Shown here in pieces: positions 36,958-49,197 of a stretch of 64,000 bases of DNA. The DNA is from Allium sativum. Its lineage: Eukaryota > Streptophyta > Magnoliopsida > Asparagales > Amaryllidaceae. The stretch covers positions 319,463,456-319,527,455 of the forward strand of contig CM060922.1 of NCBI GenBank assembly GCA_030737875.1, written 5' to 3'. Every line of letters starts with the position of its first letter. Position 1 is the stretch's first letter. Position numbers and translations under genes: made by a program. Under the pieces are notes generated by a model that was not told where the DNA came from, did not search any database, and worked only from the letters and a program-made list of their open reading frames with translations.

Positions 36958-37235
36958 ACTCACTGTCGCAAGAAGAGGGAGAGAGCGGCGAGGTGATTGC
37001 GGCGGAGGAGGCGGTTGGTGGGTGGTGGTCGCGGAGGGTGGTGCGGCTGGTGGAGTTGCGGTTTGGGGGTATTCGTCTTGGGGTTCGGCAAGTTGGAGAA
37101 GGGGGAAGGAGGAGAGACGTCGAGGAGGAGGAGAGGAGGTCGGCGCGTCAAGGGAGGGGTGGCGCGATGGGCAGCTAAGGCGTGATGGAGGGACGCAACG
37201 CCTCCGATTTGGTCAAGGCAGATTTTTTTTTTGAA
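36958..37235 (-). other. GC-rich leader block of element C LTR with donor-like site
   Basis: C-rich and proline-codon-rich on the minus strand, ending in CGACA/GTGAGT at 36963-36958. The Gly/Arg- or Pro-rich frames (36960-37234) reflect composition. It is equivalent in position to 8518-8848 in element A, though the two sequences differ strongly. Confidence 0.5.
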
Positions 37236-37293
37236 AAGGGGGCCTTTGGATTTGATCGATGAAAAGTAAACGGAGGGGGGTTTAAACGAAATT

Positions 37294-37312
37294 ATATATA
37301 TATATTATATTT
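37294..37312 (-). promoter_or_regulatory. TATA-rich promoter-like tract of element C LTR
   Basis: Alternating TATA sequence just upstream (minus strand) of the C-rich leader. It matches the location of the TATA boxes in A and B. Confidence 0.45.
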
Positions 37313-38206
37313 TATTATTAATTTATTCTTATAATTAGGGTTTTATGTCCGAACCCCAAATCAACCCCAATGACTATCGCCCCTATCTAATTACCCCCCT
37401 CCATTCCGAACACAATATGATGTGTTTCGTAACCCAATTCGGCTATTACGATCAGTTTCCGCAAAATTTAAAATATAAATCATTATATTTTAAATTCTAA
37501 CGCACATTTTAATTTACCGAGGCCACATACTGACTCCAAAAATTCCCAACATAAAAATCTAGCTATGTTTTGATGATATGGTCCTAACAAAACTAATTCC
37601 ATCGAATTTGGAAACCAATTGAAAAACGGTCATTTTCCAGTCGATTAAATTCAAATTGAATTGACCAAACATGTTTAAATACACAACGCTCACATATTGA
37701 TTCCAAAAATTATGAAATTGGAACCAAGCAATAATTTGACATTCCGGATCCAATAAAAGTGGTCTCGTTGAAAATGGAGGTCGTTTGCAAAAATCTCTAT
37801 TTTTAAGGGTTATATATTATAAAAATTCCATAGCGATTATTTTGAATTTTCAACTGGACATAACTTTTTATTCCCGCTATGAAATCTGGTTTTTTCACAT
37901 ATGATGGAAAGATATTTTGAAACATATTCAAATATTTCTGGTGTCACTAAATTCCAGTTTATTTTGAATCCTGTACATTCATTTGAAATTGAATTTTCAA
38001 ACTACCGCACCATTTCCAATTATTTTTGTAATTAAAATAAATATTTATATTCTAACTTCAATTTAAATAAATATATATGTTCTAATTCTATTCAAAATAA
38101 ATTTCTTGTCTTTATTATTTAAAATAAATCATTTTAAATATCCAAAATCCATTAATTTAGCCAAAATTAAAATTTTAAATTGGTTTTGATTTTCCGGGTT
38201 GTTACA

Positions 38207-38219
38207 TTCTCCCTCACTT
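38207..38219 (-). other. Polypurine tract of element C
   Basis: On the minus strand AAGTGAGGGAGAA, directly before the LTR start TGTAACAACCC. Confidence 0.9.
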
Positions 38220-39081
38220 AAAATCTTTTCATCCTCGAAAAGGAACAGAGCTGAAAGTTATTTTACTAATCAACTTAACTTTCATTTTGGCGTTCATTCT
38301 TCAACTTTTCAGTTTCTAAGAATTTTTAGTTCTTCAAAAATTTGGCTAACACCCTAAATTTTTGAAAAATTTCGCCATAACCTCCTTTGTACGGGGAGAC
38401 ATTTAAAACTGCAACTTGCCATGCAGGGCCCTCATCATCCAACAAGAAAAATAAAATGCCAAGCGACTAGCCAATTGGCTCATAAAATCATCCAAACCCA
38501 ATAAATTAGTAAACATGTACCTATTTGCCGGGCATACAATTTTATTCCTCTTCTTAGCTTCCCTGCTATGACTTGTTTAATATATATACATGTATATGCA
38601 TGCATTTGCAATCAATTTTCAAGTCAGTTCAATATTTGATTCAATTTGGCTTAATGGTTCAACATTAATCAAACCAATAGTCAAACAACACAATCAGCAA
38701 TCAATTAGTTGATTATTATTTCAAACACATAGCTTTTTTATATATTCTCAAAATCATATTTTGATGCCAATTCACAACAACAACCCTATCTAGTTTTGGT
38801 TCTCACACCAGTCAATTGGAAATATACATACATCTCACTTTCGAAACTCGAATATGAATTTTGATGATGTAGCTACAATCATCAGAATCATCTCTGGGCA
38901 TCTAGAGTGTGATTCTATATCTATCCAATATATTAAAACTTCGAATATACGTTCATGACGCGTATATGAAAAATCTTATATACTCGATTGTCCAAAATAA
39001 AATAAAATAATATACTCAAATACGTATAATTAGATTAAATTTTCAAAACAAAATTGGTTTTCATTTTTAATTTAAAAATAA
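38207..39081 (-). other. Internal region of element C, PPT-proximal part
   Basis: Non-coding. It shares with A and B the GGCGAAATTT and GGGTGTTAGCC blocks near 38340-38390 and carries the internal complementary arm at 38799-38814 (GTTCTCACACCAGTCA on the + strand). It is interrupted by the CACTA element after the CAC duplication. Confidence 0.85.
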
Positions 39082-39084
39082 CAC

Positions 39085-39510
39085 CACTACAAGAAAAAGA
39101 CCTTTTTAAAGCGTTTAAAAAATGCTATGAAAGGATAAGATGGCGTTTTTATAAACGCTATATATCAGCATGTTGTAATATGTCAAGGGTCTACAATAGC
39201 AACCTAATAATCGCTATAAAAACATGCTATAAATGATGTTACTCACAACGTTTCAGAATTGCTATTAAATGGGCAATTTGTAACATACAAATTCCTATCT
39301 ATAGCGATTGTTGCTTAGTATAAAACTTTTACCAAAGTTGTAGTTTATACTTCTATTATTTATGACGTCAATTAATTGCTATTTATTGCAAATATAAATG
39401 TTGTAGGTAAGCATTGCTCGATTAATATAGCAATTAAAGATGCTATAGAACTGTCATAGCCTAGTTATTATAGTAACTATAAACGCCATAGAAACTCTAT
39501 AGAAAGTTTA
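39085..39510. repeat. CACTA left terminus and subterminal repeats
   Basis: TIR of 13-14 bp, followed by short motifs such as ACGCTATA, CATGCTATAAA, TATAGCGATT and GATGCTATAGAA in mixed orientations. Confidence 0.75.
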
Positions 39511-41400
39511 ATTAGTATTTTATGGCATTATTTCCTTGCGATGAATGGTGTTTAATCATTGCAGAATATTTTTTATTCCACTAGCAAAATACTATAGTAT
39601 GCATAGCTATTATCAAAAGTATTTCATGCATAATATCAAGCATATAATTACTTGTGATCAAAAGTATATCATACAAAGTTCGAAGCTTATAAGTATTTAT
39701 GATCAAAAGTAACAATTCTTACAATCATAGCTAACCAAAACAATACATACAAAAAGAACAATCCATACAACCGAAGCTAACCAAAATGATATATATTAAA
39801 AGTAAATATGTATGAACATCGACGCAAAATACACTTAAAGGAGAATGAGTGCAACATATTTTTTTCACGCCTTTCACCATAGCATAAACGTAGAGCATCA
39901 TACAACGCCCGTCAAAAAAAAAAACATACGTCTGTTAGTCATAAAATCTGAAACATGCATGGTTTAATGTTAGCAGAAGAAAGTACACTGGCCATCTAAA
40001 CTAGTACAAACTAACAAGAACGATTTATCATGTTTTAATGGGATGCCCTGGAACTTAACGAAACTTGGCAGATGAACTTAAGGACGGGAAAGTAATTAAT
40101 CAGTAATAAGTCTCCATGTTTTATTAAAACTTTAAAGGTTGACCTACATTGATTAAGTTGGACTTATACCCACAAACGAAAAATTCTTTCATCAACACTT
40201 ATTTATAATAGTAAGACATTGTCTGAGTCAAGAAGCTTGCCATCAGATAGACCATGGACAAGTGGTTCTAGATTGCTCAACAAACTAGGATATAATACAA
40301 TAGCATTCATAGGTTGATAGCAGACCAAGTAACAATATACATAATGGCACTTGGCAACCATCAGTATTGTAACAAATAGAGGCAATAATTAGGATATTAA
40401 CCAAAATATGATTTAAAAACAAGAATAACTTTTAATGAAAAAAGTTATACCATGGTCTCACGTTATAGTTCTTATTTCATTTCATCTGGCTGGTTCCCAT
40501 GAATCACATCCACACTAACATTCCTGACCAACCCAGTTTCCTAGTAGCTCTATTCTGCTCCATAAGTTCTGCCACAATATAGAATCAATTGTAAAATCTC
40601 TTTTAAATTTAGATAGAACCTAGTGTTATAATATTTAATATTTTTTCATTGTGATATATCATATAATTGATAGAACTTAACGTTATAACATATTACAAAA
40701 GCATACGCATGGAATTGCATATGCTTGGTAATGCATGGCAAATGCAAATGCATCTGCATATGCCTGGTAATGCATGGCAAATGCAAATGCAAATGCATCT
40801 GCATATTCCTGGGGCATAAGCATCTGCATGTGCCAATGCATGCATTGCATGGAAAACGCAAATGGATCTGCATATGCTAATGCATTTTCATTTACATGCC
40901 AGTACATGTGCATATGCCAATACATTCGCATTTTCATGCCAGTACATTTGCATCTGCATACCCAAATGGGATGCTCAGTTTCGAGGCTCAATTTCAAGCC
41001 TGAAAGCTCAGTTTCGAAACTGCACTGAGTCCGCAGTTTTGAATCATTTACATGTAGATAAGCATTGTAGTGCAGACAACATTTTCTAGTTGAATACATG
41101 GTGATGATTATCCTCATTAGCAAAACTTATATATGCAGTTAAGAATATAACATGGTGAAATATAATTTTTTTTCCCAAATACCTATTTATAGACAGAACT
41201 ATCTAATAATCATAGTTGCTCTAAGTGATATAATAGATGATAAAAATATAATTTAGTACAGTAGATATCATGTAACCTGATTCAATTTCCGAATTTCCCC
41301 ATATAATGGAATGTACACAACAACTCACTAAGTTGAACCAGTCTGATTAATTAGGGGCATACAACAGACGTTTGACATGTGCTTTGCTACTTTTGTCAAC
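39511..41400. other. CACTA left arm, non-coding
   Basis: AT-rich DNA with no recognised gene. It contains the ATGCAT-rich repeat at 40690-40970. The minus-strand frame at 40683-41123 is a translation of that repeat (recurring AYADAFAFA) and not a plausible protein. Confidence 0.5.
40690..40970. repeat. Degenerate ATGCAT/CATGCA-rich repeat
   Basis: Dense, imperfect repetition of words such as ATGCATCTGCATATGCC and GGCAAATGCAAATGCA, giving many CATGCA-type (RY-like) motifs on both strands. It is followed by a short inverted-repeat patch with CTCAGTTTCGA and GCTCAGTTTCGAAACTG near 40974-41023. Confidence 0.7.
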
Positions 41401-43302
<1,902 letters not shown>

Positions 43303-43307
43303 GTTCT
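43303..43307. repeat. Target-site duplication of element D (left copy)
   Basis: GTTCT immediately before TGTAACACCCC; the matching copy is at 52613-52617. Confidence 0.95.
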
Positions 43308-45589
43308 TGTAACACCCCACTTCCATTAAAGTCACTCACAAAGGGAATGCCTTAACTCCAGTGGAGCGTTTTAGGTAAACAAACACAGAATATCACAAGA
43401 CAGATATTAAAATTTTGCAGCGGAAAATAAACAACTTTATTAAATCACCAAAATACTTTGTTACATAATACCATGAGTCATAAAACACTTCTGTCTTACA
43501 TTATCAGAGTACATAGGTATTTAAAAGAAAGACATCATTCCCCATATTAAAGAGCAAGCCATATAAGAGACAGAGACTCAAGCCATACTTCAGAAGTAGC
43601 TCCTAGAAGATGATATCCAAATCCTGACTAAACCTAGGTGTTTCCTCCCTGAGAACCTAGGGGGGAATGGAAGAAAAGAGGCGAAACAAACTAGGTCAGA
43701 CATACGTCTGGTGAGTCCAGTAACTTTTATCCAGTAAATAAATAAAGGTAAACATGAGAGACATACAAAGTGGATAAGAGGATTCACAGTACAGATGGCA
43801 GGTATGACAGGACAAATAAGGTAAGATGTATGCTTCACTACAAACTACTCTGCACTATTACTAGTAAAATCAAGATGGAATGATCCCTTCCACTGGTAGT
43901 TTCGTGTATTCCTAGCTGCTGTCATAGGTGCCGCCTGCTCCTATCTCAACTAGTCGTACCCACTACCCTCCTACTATAAATTGGTAGACTTAGGGCATAC
44001 GTCCGGGTATACCCTAACCACTACCCTAATCGATCGGCTCCTTATTCTGTAGATACCCTGTGCTGGTCCCACAACTAGGGGGTATCACTTTCCTAAAGTG
44101 GCAACCCAAGGTGTGCACAGTTATACCTACTGATGTCACGGTCGTCTTGTCCCCCTCTGCCCGGTCCATGCACGCACATGTCCCCGGTCGGTTTGCGCCG
44201 CCCACAACATCCGTCTCGTTTTGGATCTCTTACAATCAATCAGTAAGCGTGCCCCTTCCCCGCCTAGTACGGAGTTCTTTACTTTGATACCCCTCCAGGT
44301 TACTGACTGAAATGGGTCCCACACAACATGATACAAGCACACCCCTATGTCTTGTATCCCCACTAGGTTATCTACTGACTATGTATAACCTAAGGTGTCT
44401 TTAATTACATAGCCCTCAATCAGTTATGCGTGCCTATAGGTGTCTTTAATACATAACCCTTAATCTACCTATCGGTTATGCTTACCTATAAGTGTCTTTA
44501 ATACATAACTCTATCTATTCCCATTAGTTATGCATACCCCTAAGGGCGTCTTTAATACATAACTTTACTATTTTGCCCCGGTTATGTATACCATTAGGTG
44601 TTTTTAATTACATAACCCTTTTTATCTGGTTAAGTTTGTGGGCCTATATATATATTAATATTACCCACCTACCCTTCAGTTGTACTTAACCCTTCAACTA
44701 ATTTAATCCTATTTATTTAATGGTTAAGTTTGTGGGCCTATATATATTAATATTACCTACCTACCCTTCAGTTGTACTTAACCCACCCACAATCCAACTC
44801 ATTTTACTTAACCCTAACTTATGTATATCATCATACAGTCCACATGTATTAAGTTTGGTTAAGTAGACTTTTCTTATTACCGTGTCCAATTATGGTTATA
44901 TTGGGCTAGACCTCCCACATTAGGCCTACAACATGTGGATGCTGGATATGTCGGTCGGTTCTGGGCAGTCTTATTCCATAATTGGGTCTAACCTCGTGTC
45001 TTAGCCCGAGTCGTATTCACACACTTAGACCTCTCACATTAGGTTCAACATTAGTGGCTGCTGGATATGCCGGTTGGGTCCGGGCAGACTTCCACCACTA
45101 ATGTAACCTAACCTCATGTCATAAGTGTTAATTAAATTGTCAGACTTTAATTGCTTAAACGTTCATCGTTTGATTAATTAAGTTAATTAATTAATCCTTT
45201 CCTTTTTATAGGTGTCAATACCTATTTTATTAACAATTTGAATTTCCTATCCATAAATGGTCATATTCAAATTATACCATTTTTACTCAACTTTACCTAT
45301 GTCATAATAGGCAATTATTTATATGTTTCCCTACTAGAATCATTTGCCTAATTTACATAAACACTATGTAAATTATGCCTACTACAAATTCCCTTTTTCC
45401 CCCTTTCTTGACTAGCATAACCGTTTGCGTTTTTGGCGTCATCTATGCTACAAGATAGCCTCGCAATAACAATAAAATAAAGGGAATGACAAGGTGATCG
45501 TTTTCAGTACAATTTTTGGCATAAGCATGACAACTAGGGAAAATGACATGATAACTTCACATGTAATTATGATTCACCACATAATTAAC

Positions 45590-45930
45590 AACTTGCATAG
45601 ATTCATGATTTTGCAACATAATAACTTGCATAGGTGAATTGCATAGGTTCATGATTCACAACATAACAACTTGCATAGGTGACTTGCATAGGTTCATGAT
45701 TCACAACATAACAACTTGCATAGGTGACTTGCATACGTTCATGATTCACAACATAACAACTTGCATAGGTTCATGATTCACAACATAACAACTTGCATAG
45801 GTTCACGATTCCCAACATAACAACTTGCATAGGTGACTTGCATAGGTTCACGATTCACAGTATAACAACTTGCATAGGTGACTTGCATAGGTTCACGATT
45901 CGCAACATAACACTTGCATATGTGACTTGA
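45590..45930. repeat. 45-bp tandem repeat in element D 3' LTR
   Basis: The unit contains AACATAACAACTTGCATAGG, TGACTTGCATAGG and TTCATGATTCAC (45 bp). Several units have lost an internal 13-bp part. The 5' LTR counterpart (51525-51770) is more regular, with about five full units that keep an open frame by chance. Confidence 0.9.
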
Positions 45931-46412
45931 ATTCATCACACAATAACTTGCTTAGGTTTATAAATTTCTCTTGCATAATTTCATGATTCACTACAACAAT
46001 AAACTTGTATAATTTCATGATCCACAACAATAATAAACTTGTATAATTTCATGATCCACAACAATAATGAACTTGTATAATTTCATGATCCATAACAACA
46101 ATAAACTTGCATAACTACAAACAACATATACCCAAATCATAGTTTACCACAATTCACTTTTATCTATTTAAACCTAAAAGTGACTAGAACTCACAGAAAA
46201 AGAGGGTCTTGAGTTCCGGGATCTGAATTCTGTAATTGATTAGTGTTCCCTTGATGTAGACAATTTTGTTATTGAGATTAGACTTTGATTTGAATAGAAT
46301 TGAGTTGATTTACTTTGCTTCTAGTTGGTGGCGGCTACTCTAGGTTTTGGAGAGACAGTATGACGGCCATTGATCTAATTTTGATTTGATTTTGGGGATT
46401 GAGTCTACCCAT

Positions 46413-46423
46413 GTTTATATAGA
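46413..46423 (-). promoter_or_regulatory. TATA box of element D 3' LTR
   Basis: On the minus strand TCTATATAAAC. The 5' LTR copy has changed to TTGTATAAAC at about 52271-52280, probably weakening it. Confidence 0.55.
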
Positions 46424-46596
46424 ATTTCAATTTAATTATAGCCGTCGGATGATCTTAGGGTTAATCAAAACCATTCAGTCAGGATAAGGTGACACCTCAG
46501 CCCTAATGACTCAGCAAGGAGTCAGAAAGGACTCAGCAATGAGTCACAATGTGGATCAGATCACACGAGAAAGCTGTGCAGCCTTTCTGCTCCTGG

Positions 46597-46651
46597 GCGC
46601 ACTTGGGAAGTGCGCTAGTTTATTTTTGTACTGCGCACTTCCCAAGTGCGC
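46597..46651. repeat. Two complementary 19-bp palindromes in element D 3' LTR
   Basis: 46597-46615 reads GCGCACTTGGGAAGTGCGC and 46633-46651 reads GCGCACTTCCCAAGTGCGC. Each is a hairpin and the two are inverted copies of each other, 17 bp apart. In the 5' LTR only a degenerate GCACTTGGGAAGTGC (52460-52474) remains, with loss of about 145 bp that follows. Confidence 0.85.
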
Positions 46652-46867
46652 CAGTGCATTTTTTTCTTCTTCTGGTTTTTTTTCGTCTAACTTCGTTCAT
46701 CCATATCTCCATCATATAGTGTCCATTTTACGCAAACTCGGACTCTATCTCAAGCAGAATTCCGAGACGAACGCAATGGCGTAACCCGTTTCCCTCAATT
46801 CCCACATTTGAAATTAAGTATTCTTAAATTTAGTTAATTTGACTATTCAAAAATTTGGGGTGTTTCA

Positions 46868-46880
46868 TTCTCCCCTACTT
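46868..46880 (-). other. Polypurine tract of element D
   Basis: On the minus strand AAGTAGGGGAGAA, directly before the LTR start (here mutated to TGAAACACCCC). Confidence 0.9.
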
Positions 46881-48053
46881 AAAGGATTTCTTCCCCGAAA
46901 TCTTCAAGTTAAAAAGAATGTGTCCTATCATCAAATCACCCATCTACTCAACCATCATCAACAAGCATCCATTGTCCTTAGAAAACTTCTAATGTTGTAT
47001 GAACATATGCAAAAGTGTGTGCATATGTTCCTTATCTAATGCAAAGATTAGGCGGTCCACTGATTCAGTTGACCTCCTTAATGTGAATTATGTCAGTGCC
47101 ATGAGTCCAACATGTATGCAATTTTCCTATTTAATACATATTATCTCTTCATGTGTGCACAACCATTCATCAAAATGCAGCATCCATATGATAACACAAC
47201 CATTATACATCCATTACCCTAAATACGCACACATTTTTATATGCAATATGAAAGTGATTTGAGCCGATCTAGCGCCTAATGTGTGTGTAAATGCATCCAC
47301 GAGCAACCACTAGCAAACACTTGCATCCACTTGCAACCATCAAACATAACATGTCTCAAACACATGTTTACATCCATGGATTTCCTATCTAAAGGTCGAA
47401 GATTCAGTTGATGGGATACAAACAAATGATATAACTAAAACAAAAGCTCTGTTCCCATTTGACATCGGTTAAGAGAATAATTCTCTAAGTTTCATCCCGA
47501 AGACCGAAATCAACATCAGACTGACACTCAGAGAATCACCCCCATTAAAAAATGTCAAAACTGGAAATCTACTTCATGCTTCGAGTAGAGACCCCTATCC
47601 ATCAGAAATATTCAGATATTTACAGATTAATGTTATAGATCATATTACAGAATGATTCTCAAAAAGCTAAGCATAACGGACCCTTGCAGGTCACAAGAAA
47701 CTTTGGGGGTCTTCCAATGACAAGTTAGAAACTTAACGACCCTCCTCTCAAAATCTAGAACGACCCTCTACATAGAAAGTTGGTCCATTTAGAATCAACC
47801 CATAGCCTATAAACTTGAGCACACAAATGTCACATTCAAATTTTTGACGCCTAACACAAATAATTTCAACCCCTTACAAATCACCAATAAATGAGCCGAA
47901 CCACCAAAGGGGTTTGAAACAACTACGAGATCAGAAACAAGACTAGTATTAAAGAGCAGAGTCTCAATTACAAAATTAAAATGTCAGAATTCAAAAGAGT
48001 CTTAACTTCATAAGGAAATTAAACCTTTTACATAAATTTTTCCTATCTCTATC
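46881..48053 (-). other. Element D internal non-coding segment where pol would be
   Basis: About 1.17 kb between the gag stop and the PPT, with no RT or integrase motif in any frame. The short + strand frames at 46839-47262 are chance translations. Confidence 0.7.
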
Positions 48054-49016
48054 CTATCCCTCTGCCACGAGAGCATTCGCCTGCCCTCCAGAAGTCCCTT
48101 GCGATCCATGCGCCTTCGGGCATTCTTTGGAGAAGTGTCCGACCTCTCCGCACTTAAAGCAATTGAACTTCCTCCTTTTACATTCTTTAACTAGGTGACC
48201 TTCTTTCCCCCAATAGTGGCATTTCCTCTTATCCTTGCCCTTGTCATCCTTCTCGCTTTTCTTCTGTTGTTGCTGTTGCTGTCCTTTCTTGGGTCCCACC
48301 TTCTCATTTTTCAATGTCCCTTCAATTTTTTCCTTTTTCTTTGCTCCCTTGTCCTCTTCATGCATTAGGTCCATATCCACCAGCTTTTTTAAAGTGGCCT
48401 CCATGGGAACGTGGGTCATAGCCAATCCGTGTAGCGGCTCATTCAAGCCTTTAACAAATATCAGAGCCTTTTTCTCAGGTGTGTTCACCAAGTCTAAGCC
48501 AAACCTCGCCAACTGATTGAACTTGTTGACGTACTCTTTTACTGATAGATTCCCCTACTACAATGCCAAGAACCTTTCCATATATAGATTTTCTTCTGCT
48601 CGTGAGAGAAATTTCGCCTCAAACCCACACCTGAAATCCGGCCACGTATCAACTGGACGCTCTCCATTAGTGACCTCCCACCAAAACGAGGCCTCATCCT
48701 TCATTAACCATGCACCTAACAGGACCTTTCTTCCATCTTCTACCTCAAAGATTCCAAACAATTCTTCCACCTCCTTTAGCCAATTTCAAGCTTCAACAAA
48801 CGTATTCGACCCATGAAAAGGTTTCCCGCCTATTGCCCGAAAGTCCTTACATATCTTTGCAAAAGTATCAACACGAGGAGGGGGAGGAGGAGGAACGGGT
48901 GCAGCTGGGGGAGGAGGAACATTTGCTGGACCTACGGTGGTGGCCCTAGCTTCCAAATACCACCTAAACCAACCTGGTATCGGTACACCCTCTGGAAGGT
49001 TAAGATCCTCAGACAT
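48054..49016 (-). pseudogene. gag: gag pseudogene of element D (Ty3/gypsy type, two zinc knuckles)
   Basis: One continuous minus-strand frame of 321 codons is broken by three stops: TGA at 48786-48788 and two adjacent TAG codons at 48555-48560. No frameshift is seen. The start is the ATG at 49016, 168 nt after the PBS. The N-terminal part has a proline-rich linker (VPPPPAAPVPPPPPPR) and IGGKPFHGSNTFVEA. The middle has the retrotransposon gag signature (FEVEDGRKVLLGAWLMKDEA, FWWE). The C-terminal part has a Lys/Gln-rich stretch and two CCHC-type knuckles: CHYWGKEGHLVKEC, where the second Cys is Trp, and an intact CFKCGEVGHFSKEC. Gag forms the particle and binds element RNA. These breaks mean this copy cannot supply it without readthrough. 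The stop changes are consistent with C-to-T or G-to-A decay. Confidence 0.9.
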
Positions 49017-49183
49017 GCTAAGAAGAAAAAGGGAGAGATTTTAGAAAAAGGACCGAAGGATATTACATATGGGTTTTCGAGGAATTTTTTTTTTCAAAAC
49101 AGGCTTTCCTTTTTGAAAATACTTTCTTTTAAAAACTTTTTGAAAAATATTTTCAAAACTTTTATGTAATCTGGTAACCTTCA

Positions 49184-49195
49184 ACTCTGATACCA
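49184..49195 (-). other. Primer binding site of element D
   Basis: On the minus strand TGGTATCAGAGT, initiator-Met type, 2 nt from the LTR end. Confidence 0.92.
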
Positions 49196-49197
49196 AG

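Larger units (their letters stand above)
31655..38206 (-). repeat. Element C 3' LTR (6552 bp)
   Basis: On the minus strand: U3 from 38206 to about 37315, TATA-rich tract at 37294-37312, GC-rich leader 37235-36965, donor-like GTGAGT 36963-36958, AT-rich 22/44-bp repeats 36915-36711, four stem-loop modules (34708-34056), a partial internal duplication (34032-33900 and 33062-32930), the U5 arm near 32040, and the end at 31655. Open frames within it (for example 31699-31989, 32485-32706, 32972-33187) show no recognisable domain. Confidence 0.9.
43308..46867 (-). repeat. Element D 3' LTR (3560 bp)
   Basis: Contains about five degenerate copies of a roughly 60-bp unit with GGTGTCTTTAATACATAACC (44385-44610), a duplicated GGTTAAGTTTGTGGGCCTA block (44631, 44722), a 45-bp tandem repeat (45600-45930), a minus-strand TATA box (46413-46423) and paired palindromes (46597-46651). 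The frame at 43590-43838 and others are not conserved genes. Confidence 0.9.

Noticed and set aside
40683..41123. 146-aa protein with AYADAFAFA repeats
   Set aside because: A translation of the ATGCAT-rich repeat; no domain or start context.
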